This document shows positions 32,332 to 41,212 of a DNA stretch of 50,630 nucleotides, piece after piece. This DNA is from Proteobacteria bacterium SG_bin9 (GTDB taxonomy: Bacteria > Pseudomonadota > Alphaproteobacteria > Rhizobiales > Xanthobacteraceae). The position numbers were made by a program, and so were the translations under genes. Positions within the stretch are counted from its first letter, which is position 1, and every line of letters starts with the position of its first letter. Below the pieces are notes generated by a model that did not search any database, was not told the DNA's origin, and worked only from the letters and a program-made list of their open reading frames with translations. Location: NCBI GenBank assembly GCA_002083525.1, contig LWDM01000064.1:1-50630 (forward strand), given 5' to 3'.

Positions 32332-32760
32332 ATGGGCATGTGGATCTCGACCAAAGCCCCCTCCCTCGCCGAGATGGAAGCCATGGCCCACCGCATCTAT
32401 GAGCGGCTGCCGAAGGGCTTTCGCGACCGCTGCGAGGGCCTGATCATCCGCGTCGATGACTTTCCGACCGACGAGGTGCTCGACACCATGAACGCGGAAT
32501 CGGAGTTCGACCTGCTCGGGCTGTTTCAGGGCATCGGCCTGCCGTTTCGTTCGGTGGAAGAAATCGCGCCGATGCCGAACATGATCTGGCTGTACCGGCG
32601 GCCGATCCTCGATTACTGGGCCGCACATGACGAAAGCCTGGGCCACATCATCCGCCACGTGCTGATCCACGAGATCGGCCACCATTTCGGCATGTCGGAC
32701 GACGACATGGAGGCGCTCGAGGCGAGCGTCGACGACGACAAGGTGGCGGCGCGGAACTAG
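32332..32760 (+). CDS. Minimal zincin metallopeptidase family protein (DUF1025)
   Basis: A 142-residue protein with the zinc motif HEIGH (113-117) followed by HFGMSDDDME, in which Asp123 can be the third ligand. This is the Zincin_1 (formerly DUF1025) family, and the length is typical. It also has the conserved IIRVDDFPTDEVL (about 38-50) and IWLYRRPILDYW (about 85-96) segments. It is cytoplasmic, with no signal peptide. The fold is that of a minimal metalloprotease, but activity has not, to my knowledge, been shown. An alternative ATG lies two codons downstream. Confidence 0.88.
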   Translation: MGMWISTKAPSLAEMEAMAHRIYERLPKGFRDRCEGLIIRVDDFPTDEVLDTMNAESEFDLLGLFQGIGLPFRSVEEIAPMPNMIWLYRRPILDYWAAHDESLGHIIRHVLIHEIGHHFGMSDDDMEALEASVDDDKVAARN

Positions 32761-32865
32761 CGGGGCGGTTCCCATGTGAACCGAACGACGACGCCGGGGC
32801 ACTAACCGGGAAAGGTGCCGCTGCTACAGACGCCGCCGCACGCCGTTCACTCCGGAGCACCGGCC

Positions 32866-33672
32866 ATGGCCACAACGGTAACGACCATTCGCGCCGGCTT
32901 CATGCGGCGCGCCATCGCGCTCGCCATCGACTTTCTGCTGCTGTTGTCGATCGTCACCGTCATCGGCGTGCCGCTGGCAAAGCTCTCCGGCGGTACGGTT
33001 CGTGTCGAGAGCGCGCTGGTGCAGAGCGTCGACTGCAAGAAGCTCGATACGATGCCGGCGGGCATCGATCTGCCGGACGGCTTCAAGCCGACGACGATCG
33101 CATCGTGCACCTATTCCTCGTTCGGCTCGCCTTACAACTGGACCGTGGTCGCGCAACAGGTCACCGAGCAGGACATCAAGATGGGCGACACCGAATACAC
33201 AGTGTCGAAGAAGCTGTCGTACACCTATCCGCTCAACCCCTACGGCCTGCCGACCGACCCGCTTTATCTCGACAAGTATGCGCTCGTGTTTTTCGCGCTC
33301 TACTTCATCGTGTGCGAGTGGCTTGCCGGCGGCACGCTCGGCAAACGCGTCCTCGGCATGCGCGTGCAGTCGCTCGGCGGCGAACCGGTCTGGCTCGTTC
33401 AGGCAGTGAAGCGCACCGTCATTCGCTTCGGCTGGCTGATTCTGATTCCGATCGGCAGCAAGCTGCTGGAGTCCTCGCCGGACCGGCTGGTCGAAATCAT
33501 CATCGGGCTGGCCGCCGTCAATCTGATCGTCGTCGTCGCACTCGCGGTCAATGCGATACGGACGATGCGTAAGGGTGAACGTCCCTGGCACGACCGCTGG
33601 GCGGCGACCGAGGTGGTGCGCACCGGCAGCGCGCAACAGGCCGCGTCCCGCGTATCCGGCGCAACCGCGTAA
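32866..33672 (+). CDS. RDD family membrane protein
   Basis: A 268-residue protein whose start RAGFMRRAIALAIDFLLLL matches the RDD family pattern of Arg and Asp in the first helix. A long extracytoplasmic loop (about 45-145) contains two cysteines. Three further helices follow, with GGTLGKRVLGMRV, the family's conserved cytoplasmic turn, and the C-terminal PWHDRWAATEVV. Some RDD proteins act in Na+/H+ exchange or compatible-solute transport, but most are uncharacterised. Start chosen at ATG 32866, just before the first helix. Confidence 0.83.
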   Translation: MATTVTTIRAGFMRRAIALAIDFLLLLSIVTVIGVPLAKLSGGTVRVESALVQSVDCKKLDTMPAGIDLPDGFKPTTIASCTYSSFGSPYNWTVVAQQVTEQDIKMGDTEYTVSKKLSYTYPLNPYGLPTDPLYLDKYALVFFALYFIVCEWLAGGTLGKRVLGMRVQSLGGEPVWLVQAVKRTVIRFGWLILIPIGSKLLESSPDRLVEIIIGLAAVNLIVVVALAVNAIRTMRKGERPWHDRWAATEVVRTGSAQQAASRVSGATA

Positions 33673-33790
33673 CGCCGTGCGGTTGTAGCGGCGTCCCGCA
33701 ACGCGTGTTCCGGCATGGCGATTGTTCGTAATAGCGCCGTCTCCTGTCCGGCCTAAGCTCGGCGGCCTCACGCGCTCCACGGAGGCCGTC

Positions 33791-34381
33791 ATGTCCAGCC
33801 AAGTTGCCGCCCTTAGTCTTCCGACCCTGATGATCATCGTGATCGGGCCGGTCCTCTTTCTGGTGGCCCTGATCTTCTCGCTGCGCGCCGGCGAATTTTC
33901 ATGGCCGAACATCAGCGTGCTCGGCATCGCCGCGCTGACCCTGATGCTGCCCTCGATCCAGAAATTCAGCGTCAGCAAGGATTCGCTGAGCTTCGAGCTG
34001 TTTCAGAAAGGGATCGAAACCAGCCGTGACGCGCTCGATGCGCTCCAGAAAAGCACCGAGGACAACGCCAAGGGTCTCAGCGCCCTGCGCGACACCATGA
34101 CCGAGATCAAGTCGTCCTACGCCAGCCTGATTTCCAAACAGACCGACGTGCTGACCGCGACCATCCAGAAGGGCGGCACCGGCAACGCCGCGCCGCCGAC
34201 GGCCTCGGAAACCCGCAACCTCGACCTGATCCAGGAGGACCTGCGCCGCGCCCAGTCGGGCGTCAGCCAGAAGCTCGACCAGGCCGACAGCAACCTGAAT
34301 TCATTCAGGAATAACAATGCGGTTGTGCAGGGGAAAATACGTGATATCGATGCCGTGATCAGGCAAATCCCTAAATTCTGA
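33791..34381 (+). CDS. Membrane-anchored coiled-coil protein upstream of leuD
   Basis: A 196-residue protein with two N-terminal hydrophobic helices (about 10-30 and 40-58). After a short beta-like element (SVSKDSLSFELF) comes a long predicted coiled coil (about 70-190) rich in Lys/Asp/Ser/Gln with heptad spacing. GGAGG lies 10 bases before the ATG. It ends 13 bases before leuD and may share its transcript. No family recognised; the shape suggests a scaffold or sensor on the cytoplasmic membrane. Confidence 0.7.
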   Translation: MSSQVAALSLPTLMIIVIGPVLFLVALIFSLRAGEFSWPNISVLGIAALTLMLPSIQKFSVSKDSLSFELFQKGIETSRDALDALQKSTEDNAKGLSALRDTMTEIKSSYASLISKQTDVLTATIQKGGTGNAAPPTASETRNLDLIQEDLRRAQSGVSQKLDQADSNLNSFRNNNAVVQGKIRDIDAVIRQIPKF

Positions 34382-34394
34382 CAGAGCCTTACCG

Positions 34395-35000
34395 ATGGAC
34401 AAGTTCACCACGCTGACCGGCGTCGCTGCGCCTCTGAAGATCATCAATGTCGACACCGACATGATCATTCCGAAGCAGTACCTGAAAACGATCAAGCGCA
34501 CCGGCCTCGGCAAGGGCCTGTTCTCCGAACAGCGCTACAAGGACGACGGCAGCGAGAACCCGGACTTCGTCCTGAACAAGCCGGCGTATCGCCAGGCCAA
34601 GATTCTCGTCGCCGGCGACAACTTCGGCTGCGGCTCGAGCCGCGAGCATGCGCCGTGGGCGCTCGCCGACTTCGGCATCAAGTGCATCATCTCGACCTCG
34701 TTCGGCGACATTTTCTATAACAACTGCTTCAAGAACGGGATGTTGCCGATCCGTGTCTCGCCGGAAGAGCTCGACAAGTTGTTCGACGACGCCGACCGCG
34801 GCGCCAACGCGACGCTGACGATCGATCTCGAGAAGCAGGAAATCCGCGGCCCCGATGGCGGCGTGATCAAGTTCGACCTCGACCCGTTCCGCAAGCACTG
34901 CATGCTGAACGGCCTCGACGACATCGGCCTGACGCTGGAGAAGAAGACCTCGATCTCGACCTACGAGTCGAAGGCGAAGGAATCGCGCCCCTGGCTGTGA
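34395..35000 (+). CDS. leuD: 3-isopropylmalate dehydratase small subunit LeuD
   Basis: A 201-residue swivel-domain subunit that completes the LeuCD isomerase of leucine synthesis. Conserved segments: INVDTDMIIPKQYLKTI (about 16-32), GDNFGCGSSREHAPWAL (about 74-90) with the substrate-contacting SSREHA, and GIKCIISTSFGDIFYNN. It reads like rhizobial LeuD. It lies 15 kb from leuC, which is normal for Bradyrhizobium-like genomes but not for the gammaproteobacteria suggested by the left part. An intrinsic terminator follows 22 bases after the stop. Confidence 0.95.
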   Translation: MDKFTTLTGVAAPLKIINVDTDMIIPKQYLKTIKRTGLGKGLFSEQRYKDDGSENPDFVLNKPAYRQAKILVAGDNFGCGSSREHAPWALADFGIKCIISTSFGDIFYNNCFKNGMLPIRVSPEELDKLFDDADRGANATLTIDLEKQEIRGPDGGVIKFDLDPFRKHCMLNGLDDIGLTLEKKTSISTYESKAKESRPWL

Positions 35001-35021
35001 GCTGGCGCGCTGACGGAATCG

Positions 35022-35048
35022 AAAGGCCGGGCATCGCCCGGCCTTTTT
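35022..35048 (+). terminator. leuD intrinsic terminator
   Basis: AAAGGCCGGGC and GCCCGGCCTTT form an 11-bp stem with an ATC loop, followed by TT. It lies between the convergent ends of leuD and the CitE-like gene. Confidence 0.85.
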
Positions 35049-35068
35049 GTTTGTAAGGTCAGGCGAGC

Positions 35069-35944
35069 CTAGCCCGCCGCGGCGATCGCGTCCGCAATGG
35101 CGATCGTGCGCTTCGCCATTTCCATGTGCATGCGCTCGACCATCTGGCCGTCCATCTGAACCGCGCCCTTGCCGGCATTCTCGGGTTGATCGAACAGCGC
35201 CGCGATCTTGCGTGCACGCGCGACTTCGTCCGCCGGCGGCGTGAAGGCGGTGTTGCACGGCTCGATCTGGCTCGGATGGATCAGCGTCTTGCCGTCGAAG
35301 CCGAGATCGCGGCCCTGCTCGCACTCGCGCGCAAAGCCGTCGAGGTCGCTGAAGTCGTTGTAGACGCCATCGAGAATCTCGATGCCGCCGGCGCGCGCGG
35401 CAATCACGCAGCTGGAGAGCAGCGACAACATCGGCGCGCGGCCCTTCACCATGCGGATGCGCGACTCGCGCGCGATGTCGTTCGGACCGATGACGAACCC
35501 GGCAAGACGATTATCGGCTTCGCTGCCTGCGGCCGCGATCTCCGGTGCGCGCAGCACCGCGCGCGGCGACTCGATCATCGCCCAGATCTTGATGTGCATG
35601 CCGCCACCCATATCGGCGACGCGATCGGAAATCGTCTTGAGGTCGGCGACGCTCGCCACTTTCGGCACCATGACGCCGTCCGGCTGCGCCTTCGCCGCCA
35701 TCCGGATGTCGTCGATCCACCACGGCGTATCGAGGCCGTTGATGCGGATGATGATCTCGCGGCGGCCAAACCCTTTCGCCGCCACCGCGTCGGCGATCTG
35801 CTGGCGCGCGACAGCCTTGGCATCCGGCGCCACCGCGTCCTCAAGATCGAGGATCAGGCCATCGGCCGTTAGCGTCCGCGCTTTTTCCAGCGCACGGGCA
35901 TTGGAGCCGGGCATGAATAACATCGAACGGCGCGGACGGATCAT
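35069..35944 (-). CDS. CitE-like HpcH/HpaI family lyase
   Basis: A 291-residue TIM-barrel protein of the citrate lyase beta-subunit-like family. RRSMLFMPGSNARALEKA is the classical CitE N-terminus. GLILDLEDAVAPDAK holds a metal-binding aspartate, AMIESPRAV the conserved glutamate, and GFDGKTLIHPSQIE the C-terminal CoA-contact region. Stand-alone CitE-like proteins (no citC, D or F here) act on CoA esters such as malyl-, citramalyl- or methylmalyl-CoA as lyases or thioesterases; which one cannot be told. It is convergent with leuD. Confidence 0.88.
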   Translation of the reverse strand: MIRPRRSMLFMPGSNARALEKARTLTADGLILDLEDAVAPDAKAVARQQIADAVAAKGFGRREIIIRINGLDTPWWIDDIRMAAKAQPDGVMVPKVASVADLKTISDRVADMGGGMHIKIWAMIESPRAVLRAPEIAAAGSEADNRLAGFVIGPNDIARESRIRMVKGRAPMLSLLSSCVIAARAGGIEILDGVYNDFSDLDGFARECEQGRDLGFDGKTLIHPSQIEPCNTAFTPPADEVARARKIAALFDQPENAGKGAVQMDGQMVERMHMEMAKRTIAIADAIAAAG

Positions 35945-36057
35945 GAGGGCTTATCTCCAATCAGAACGGATGGCGTAGCACCGGTCATCACCCGCTTAAA
36001 GGGTTGTGGCACTGCACAGGGTGTGCTTATCGAAAGTGGTCCACGAAGGCAGCAGCC

Positions 36058-36708
36058 ATGACAGACTTTCCCAAAAACCTGATCGACGGATACCGCAGCT
36101 TCGCCGCCAACCGGCTGCCGGCCGAGCAATCGCGCTACCGCGAGCTGTCCGAATACGGCCAGTCGCCGGAAGTGCTGGTGATCGGCTGCTGCGACTCGCG
36201 CGTGTCGCCGGAGGTGATCTTCGACGCCGGACCGGGCGAGCTGTTCGTGATCCGAAATGTCGCGAACCTGGTGCCGCCCTATACGCCCGACGGCAACGCC
36301 CGCGCGGTGTCGGCTGCGCTGGAGTTCGCGGTGCAGGTCTTGAAGGTGAAGCACATCGTCGTGCTCGGCCATGCGCAGTGCGGCGGCATCCGCGCCTTCG
36401 CCGAGGAAGCCGAGCCGCTGTCGCCCGGCGACTTCATCGGCAAATGGATGGAGTTGATGGAGCCCGAGGCCAAGGAGATCGGCCCGCGCGGCGACATGTC
36501 GAAACAGCAGTTTCTCGCCAAGCTCGAACGCGCCGCCGTGAAGCGCAGCCTCGAGAACCTGATGACGTTCCCGTGCGTGCAGATCCTGGTCGAACGCGGC
36601 AAGCTCGAGCTGCACGGCGCGTTCTTCGGCGTGGCGCAGGGCTCGCTGTCCGTGCGCGATCCGGTGACCGGCGAATTCCACGACGTCGGTGAAGTAGTGA
36701 AGGCTTAA
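36058..36708 (+). CDS. Beta-class carbonic anhydrase
   Basis: A 216-residue cytosolic zinc enzyme interconverting CO2 and bicarbonate. Zinc ligands Cys45 (CCDSRVSPE), His105 and Cys108 (LGHAQCGGIRAF) are in place, as is the catalytic Asp46-Arg48 dyad; RNVANLVPPY and the C-terminal GSLSVRDPVTGEF are family features. I chose the ATG at 36058, which gives the start MTDFPKNLIDGYRSF typical of rhizobial proteins. It is divergent from the CitE-like gene and convergent with the UPF0114 gene. Confidence 0.94.
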   Translation: MTDFPKNLIDGYRSFAANRLPAEQSRYRELSEYGQSPEVLVIGCCDSRVSPEVIFDAGPGELFVIRNVANLVPPYTPDGNARAVSAALEFAVQVLKVKHIVVLGHAQCGGIRAFAEEAEPLSPGDFIGKWMELMEPEAKEIGPRGDMSKQQFLAKLERAAVKRSLENLMTFPCVQILVERGKLELHGAFFGVAQGSLSVRDPVTGEFHDVGEVVKA

Positions 36709-36718
36709 GCGGCTTGAG

Positions 36719-37279
36719 CTAATGCCCGCCGCCGCCCCAGCGGTCCGACAGCGCCATCAACAGCGTCGAGACGACGAACACGAGGTGGACGCCGGCAAGC
36801 CACATCAGCTTTTCGGTGTTGAGCGACGTATCCAGCGCCATGAACGCTTTCAGCACCTGAATGGCCGAGATCGCGACGATCGAGGCGAGCAGCTTCTGCT
36901 TCAAGCCTGAGAAGTCGACCTTGGTCATCCACTCCGGCCAGTCAGGATGGCCGCCGGGATCGATGCGCGAGACGAAATTCTCGTAGCCCGAGAACACGAC
37001 GATCAGGATCAGGTTGCCGGTGAGCGACAGATCGATCAGCGACAGCGCGCCGAGGATGATGTCGGCTTCCTTTGCCGCCGATGCGTGGGTGATGAAGTGG
37101 ATCAGTTCGAGGCCGAACTTGTAGAGCAGTACGGCAAGGCAGATGACGAGGCCGAAGTAGAACGGCGCCATCAGCCAGCGGCTGTTGAACAGCACGGTCT
37201 CGAAGCCGCGCTCGACTTTTTTCAGAGGCCGCGCGTCGTGATTGGAAGCTTCAGCTGGAGCTTGGCTTGGTTCGGCCAT
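36719..37279 (-). CDS. UPF0114 (YqhA family) membrane protein
   Basis: A 186-residue protein with four hydrophobic helices and the family's opening ERGFETVLFNSRWLMAPFYF, followed by DLSLTGNLILIVVFSGYENF. Function is not established. The ATG at 37279 is preceded by GAGGTGAG; the frame stays open further upstream only because it runs into a palindromic repeat. Its stop lies 10 bases after the convergent carbonic anhydrase gene. Confidence 0.88.
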   Translation of the reverse strand: MAEPSQAPAEASNHDARPLKKVERGFETVLFNSRWLMAPFYFGLVICLAVLLYKFGLELIHFITHASAAKEADIILGALSLIDLSLTGNLILIVVFSGYENFVSRIDPGGHPDWPEWMTKVDFSGLKQKLLASIVAISAIQVLKAFMALDTSLNTEKLMWLAGVHLVFVVSTLLMALSDRWGGGGH

Positions 37280-37290
37280 AATACTCACCT

Positions 37291-37374
37291 CGTCATGCCC
37301 GGACTTGATCCGGGCATCCATCTGAACTCGATTACGCGGCAAGATGGATCGCCGGGTCAAGCCCGGCGATGACG
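37291..37374. repeat. Palindromic repeat, GTCATGCCCGG family
   Basis: It begins CGTCATGCCCGGACTTGATC, contains the inner palindrome CCCGGACTTGATCCGGG, and ends with GGGTCAAGCCCGGCGATGACG, so two related hairpins face each other. This is a dispersed repeat I recognise from Bradyrhizobium-like and other alphaproteobacterial genomes. It lies just upstream of the UPF0114 ribosome site. Confidence 0.8.
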
Positions 37375-37384
37375 AGCATAAACA

Positions 37385-37415
37385 AAAACGCCCTCTCGGA
37401 TGGAGAGGGCGTTTT
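37385..37415 (-). terminator. asd intrinsic terminator
   Basis: AAAACGCCCTCTC and GAGAGGGCGTTTT form a 13-bp perfect stem with a 5-base loop. On the minus strand a T-run (GTTTTTGTTT) follows. It lies 21 bases downstream of the asd stop. Confidence 0.85.
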
Positions 37416-37436
37416 GTTGATTGACAAGTGCAGCGA

Positions 37437-38471
37437 TCAAGCCGCCTTCTGCTTCGGCTTGAGCAGCTTGCGGTTGATCAGGCTTTCGGCGATCTGAATG
37501 GTGTTCAGCGCCGCGCCCTTGCGCAGATTGTCCGACACGCACCAGAACGAGAGGCCGTTCTCCACCGTCGCGTCCTCGCGGATACGGCTGATGTAGGTGG
37601 CGTCTTCGCCCGCCGATTCATACGGCGTGACGTAGCCGCCCGGTTCGCGCTTGTCGATGACAAGGCAACCCGGCGCCTTGCGCAGGATGTCGCGCGCTTC
37701 GTCCGCCGTGATCGGATTCTCGAACTCGACGTTGACGGCTTCCGAGTGGCCGATGAACACCGGCACGCGCACGCACGTGGCGGTAAGCTTGATCTTGGGG
37801 TCGAGCATCTTCTTGGTCTCGGCCACCATCTTCCACTCTTCCTTCGTGTAGCCATCCTCCATGAACACGTCGATATGGGGGATGACGTTGAAGGCGATCC
37901 GCTTCGGAAACTTCTTCAGCTTGAGTTCGTCGTTCGTGTAGACCGACTTCGTCTGCGAGAAGAGTTCGTCCATCGCATCCTTGCCGGCGCCCGACACCGA
38001 CTGATAGGTCGCAACGACGACGCGCTTGATCTTGGCGGCGTCATGCAGCGGCTTCAGCGCGACGACGAGCTGCGCCGTCGAGCAGTTCGGGTTGGCGATG
38101 ATGTTGCGCTTGGTGTAGCCGGCAAGCGCGTCGGCATTCACTTCCGGCACGACCAGCGGCACGTCCGCGTCGTAACGGAAAGCCGACGAGTTATCGATCA
38201 CGACCGCGCCCTTGGCGGCGATCTTCGGCGACCACTCCTTCGACGTCTCGCCGCCCGCCGACATCACGCAGATGTCCACGTCGGAGAAGTCGTAATTGTC
38301 GAGCGCTTTCACTTTCAGGGTTTTGTCGCCGTAAGAGACATCCACGCCGATGCTGCGGCGAGAAGCCAGCGCCACGACCTCATCGGCCGGGAAGCTTCGT
38401 TCGCTGAGGATGTTGAGCATCTCCCGGCCCACGTTGCCGGTCGCGCCCACGACTGCGACCTTGTAACCCAT
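37437..38471 (-). CDS. asd: Aspartate-semialdehyde dehydrogenase
   Basis: A 344-residue NADP-dependent enzyme reducing aspartyl phosphate to aspartate semialdehyde for lysine, threonine, methionine and diaminopimelate synthesis. Features: Rossmann motif VAVVGATGNVGREML (5-19), SAGGETSKEW, active-site Cys130 in NPNCSTAQLV, the SVSGAGKDAMDEL segment, and a histidine in RVPVFIGHSEAV. Full length. It is monocistronic with a strong terminator. Its location close to leuB and leuD matches the Bradyrhizobium/Rhodopseudomonas neighbourhood as I remember it. Confidence 0.95.
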   Translation of the reverse strand: MGYKVAVVGATGNVGREMLNILSERSFPADEVVALASRRSIGVDVSYGDKTLKVKALDNYDFSDVDICVMSAGGETSKEWSPKIAAKGAVVIDNSSAFRYDADVPLVVPEVNADALAGYTKRNIIANPNCSTAQLVVALKPLHDAAKIKRVVVATYQSVSGAGKDAMDELFSQTKSVYTNDELKLKKFPKRIAFNVIPHIDVFMEDGYTKEEWKMVAETKKMLDPKIKLTATCVRVPVFIGHSEAVNVEFENPITADEARDILRKAPGCLVIDKREPGGYVTPYESAGEDATYISRIREDATVENGLSFWCVSDNLRKGAALNTIQIAESLINRKLLKPKQKAA

Positions 38472-38608
38472 CGTTCACTCTCCGAGGAAAAATCCCTCCC
38501 GCCGCGCGTGGCGGTAAAGGGAAGAGGGTGCGCTTCTATGCGAGAAATGACGCAAAGACAACGTCATCACCGCACATCTGACACGCACTCGTACCGCGTC
38601 CAGCATAC

Positions 38609-39394
38609 ATGGCCTCGTTTCCGGACATCTTAAAGAGCACGGAAATCCATCCGGTGCTGCGGAGCTTCGCCGATGAGGTGAGGGCCATTGCCGTTCGCTT
38701 GATGGCCTATACCGGCGGACTGGCCGCGCTGGCCTTCCTCGCTGCCGATCTGCTCGGCACCGCGCCGGTGATCGCCTCCGTTGAGCCGCAAGCCCGGCCG
38801 GGCTGGTTCGAGGTCGCCAAGCCGCACCCGGCCTTCGCCGTGTCGCAGGTCGATTTCGGCGGCAAACCAAGCACTTACGGTATCCGCCGGCACCCCGAGG
38901 GCGGCCGCAAGGATTCGCTTATCTGGGGTATGGGCGGCGAAAGCCCGGTTGCCGAGGTCGAAATCTTCCGGCTCGGCGGGGAGACCCCCGACAATGCACC
39001 AGCAGCCCCGGATCTCGCGATCCGCATGGGCCTCCTTGGCGGCGGAGAGGCCGAGGCGGCGGGCATCATCGACACCAAATTCGGGCCCGTCAGCCTGATC
39101 CGGTTCCCGGCGCAGGAGAGCAAGAGCAAGCCCTGTCTCGGCTTTGCCAAGGTCTTCGAGGGCACCCGCATTCATATCACCGGCTTTGCCTGCCATGCCG
39201 ACACCATCGCCGCCCAGCGCGCCTCGGTCGGCTGCATGCTGAACCGCCTCACCCTGCTCGCGGCAGGCAATGACAGCAAAATGGCCGAGCTTTTCGCCCG
39301 CGCCGAACTGAAGCGGGGCAGCTGCAACCCGGCCCCGGTACCGGGCGATTGGGTCTCGACCCTGCAGGAGCCGCAGCTGCGCGGCCGCCTCTGA
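38609..39394 (+). CDS. Conserved hypothetical protein with one membrane segment
   Basis: A 261-residue protein with a cytoplasmic N-terminus (about 1-35), one hydrophobic helix (about 36-52) and an extracytoplasmic domain of about 200 residues containing four cysteines (KPCLGFA, GFACHAD, VGCML, GSCNPAP). The spacing suggests one or two periplasmic disulphides. I do not recognise a named family; similar proteins occur in Bradyrhizobium-like genomes near asd. It is divergent from asd. Confidence 0.7.
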   Translation: MASFPDILKSTEIHPVLRSFADEVRAIAVRLMAYTGGLAALAFLAADLLGTAPVIASVEPQARPGWFEVAKPHPAFAVSQVDFGGKPSTYGIRRHPEGGRKDSLIWGMGGESPVAEVEIFRLGGETPDNAPAAPDLAIRMGLLGGGEAEAAGIIDTKFGPVSLIRFPAQESKSKPCLGFAKVFEGTRIHITGFACHADTIAAQRASVGCMLNRLTLLAAGNDSKMAELFARAELKRGSCNPAPVPGDWVSTLQEPQLRGRL

Positions 39395-39540
39395 TCCCGG
39401 AACGAAACACCCTCCACTTGCATTCACGAGATGTTGGCGGCTTGCCGCCAATATGTCCTTGAGGTGTGGCCCAAATCACCTTGTGGCGATGGTCCGGACA
39501 GGGCTACAAGAGGTCAAATCAGGACGTTCACGAGGACGCT

Positions 39541-39897
39541 ATGACTTTGAAAATGCTCGCTGCCGGCGCCGCCGCGGCTTTCGCCGCGATCGCCCTGTTC
39601 GGGACCGTCGCCGAGGCCCAGACTCAGCGCAAGAAAGGCCCGCGTCCGGTGCTCGTGCGCGCCGCCGGTCCGAACATTCAGTATCAGCGCGGCCCGACCC
39701 GCATCTACGTCACCAAGCGCTCCTGGCTCGATGCCGGCACCGAAGTGCTGCCGGGCGAGCGCAAGTTCTCGGACTACGCCTTCCCGCCGGGTTACTGCGC
39801 CAGCTGCGCCGCCGTGCCGCGCTCGCCGGTGCGCGCGCCGCTGTCGGACACGCCGTACGATCTCGGCGGCTATCCGCTGGCGATCCCGCTCTATTGA
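39541..39897 (+). CDS. Small exported protein, unknown
   Basis: A 118-residue protein with a signal peptide (about 1-26, ending AEAQ), a basic stretch (RKKGPRPVLVR) and a Tyr/Pro-rich C-terminal half with a CASC pair (about residue 87). GAGG precedes the ATG at 39541. Small exported proteins with this Tyr/Pro composition are common in Bradyrhizobium; no function is known. A strong intrinsic terminator follows. Confidence 0.68.
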   Translation: MTLKMLAAGAAAAFAAIALFGTVAEAQTQRKKGPRPVLVRAAGPNIQYQRGPTRIYVTKRSWLDAGTEVLPGERKFSDYAFPPGYCASCAAVPRSPVRAPLSDTPYDLGGYPLAIPLY

Positions 39898-39921
39898 GTG
39901 GTCGAAATTTTCTCTGACGAC

Positions 39922-39950
39922 AAAGCCCGGCCTTGCAGCCGGGCTTTTTT
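39922..39950. terminator. Intrinsic terminator between convergent genes
   Basis: AAAGCCCGGC and GCCGGGCTTT form a 10-bp stem with a 6-base loop, followed by TTT on the plus strand. It serves the small exported protein gene and probably also convergent leuB. Confidence 0.85.
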
Positions 39951-39969
39951 GTTGCAGCAAGCGCGAGCG

Positions 39970-41082
39970 TCAGGCGTGCAGCGCCTGCAACTCCTTGAGG
40001 ATCGCCTCGCCCATCTGCGATGTTGACACGATCTTGGCGCCGTCGGACTTGATGTCCGCGGTGCGCAGGCCCTTCTCGAGCGTCGTCGCGATCGCCTGAT
40101 CGAGCTTGTCGGACAGCGCGCCCATGTCGAACGAATAACGCAGCGCCATGCCGAACGAGGTCAGCATCGCCACCGGATTGGCCATGCCCTTGCCGGCAAT
40201 GTCCGGCGCCGAGCCGTGCACCGGCTCGTACAGCGCCTTGCGCTTCTTGGTCTTCGGATCGACGTCGCCGAGCGACGCCGACGGCAGCATGCCGAGCGAG
40301 CCGGTCAGCATCGCCGCGATGTCGGAGAGAATGTCGCCGAACAGGTTGTCGGTGACGATGACGTCGAACTGCTTCGGCCATTTGACGAGCTGCATGGCGC
40401 CGGAGTCGGCGAGCTGATGCTCGAGCGTCACGTCCTTGAACTCGCGCTGATGCACCTGGGTGACGACCTCGTTCCAGAGCACGCCCGACTTCATGACGTT
40501 GCGCTTCTCCATCGACGTCACCTTGTTCTTGCGCTTCTTCGCAAGGTCGAAGGCGACGCGGGTGATGCGCTCGATTTCGTAGGTATCGTAGACCTGCGTA
40601 TCGATGGCGCGCTTCTGGCCGTTGCCAAGATCGCTGATGGTCTTCGGCTCGCCGAAGTACACGCCGCCAGTGAGCTCGCGCACGATGACGATGTCGAGGC
40701 CTTCGACCACTTCACGCTTCAGGCTGGATGAATCGGCCAGCGCCGGATAGCAGATGGCGGGGCGGAGATTCGCGTAAAGCGCGAGATCCTTGCGCAGGCG
40801 CAGCAGACCGGACTCCGGCCGCACGTCGTACGGGATGCTGTCCCACTTCGGACCGCCGACCGCGCCGAAGATCACGGCGTCCGCCGCATGCGCGCGCTTC
40901 ATGTCGTCTTCGGAAATGCCGACCTTGTGCGCATCGTAGGCGGCGCCGCCGACCAGACCTTCCTCCGTTTCGAACTTGGCAATGCCCGTGCTGTTCAGCC
41001 AGCCGATCAGGCGTTTCACCTCGGCCATGACTTCAGGGCCGATGCCGTCGCCGGGCAGAAGAAGGAGCTTGTGGGTCGCCAT
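39970..41082 (-). CDS. leuB: 3-isopropylmalate dehydrogenase
   Basis: A 370-residue NAD-dependent beta-decarboxylating dehydrogenase, the third enzyme of leucine synthesis. LLLLPGDGIGPEVMAEV (5-21) is the family start; LLRLRKDLALYANLRP holds the substrate arginines and RELTGGVYFGEP the catalytic tyrosine. DNLFGDILSDIAAMLTGSLG holds the metal aspartates and EPVHGSAPDIAGKGMANP the NAD-binding loop. I chose the ATG at 41082; the frame is open upstream but the extension has no homology I know. It is not adjacent to leuC or leuD, a scattered arrangement typical of rhizobia. Confidence 0.95.
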   Translation of the reverse strand: MATHKLLLLPGDGIGPEVMAEVKRLIGWLNSTGIAKFETEEGLVGGAAYDAHKVGISEDDMKRAHAADAVIFGAVGGPKWDSIPYDVRPESGLLRLRKDLALYANLRPAICYPALADSSSLKREVVEGLDIVIVRELTGGVYFGEPKTISDLGNGQKRAIDTQVYDTYEIERITRVAFDLAKKRKNKVTSMEKRNVMKSGVLWNEVVTQVHQREFKDVTLEHQLADSGAMQLVKWPKQFDVIVTDNLFGDILSDIAAMLTGSLGMLPSASLGDVDPKTKKRKALYEPVHGSAPDIAGKGMANPVAMLTSFGMALRYSFDMGALSDKLDQAIATTLEKGLRTADIKSDGAKIVSTSQMGEAILKELQALHA

Positions 41083-41212
41083 GAGAAACGCCTCGCAGGA
41101 AGGAAAACAACGAACGGATGCGGGCGGATTGCTAGAATTTTGAGGCGGAAATGGCAAGCCACCATTGCCGCTGCGGCGGTTGGCGGAGCGCAGGCCACGT
41201 GCCAAGGTCGCC

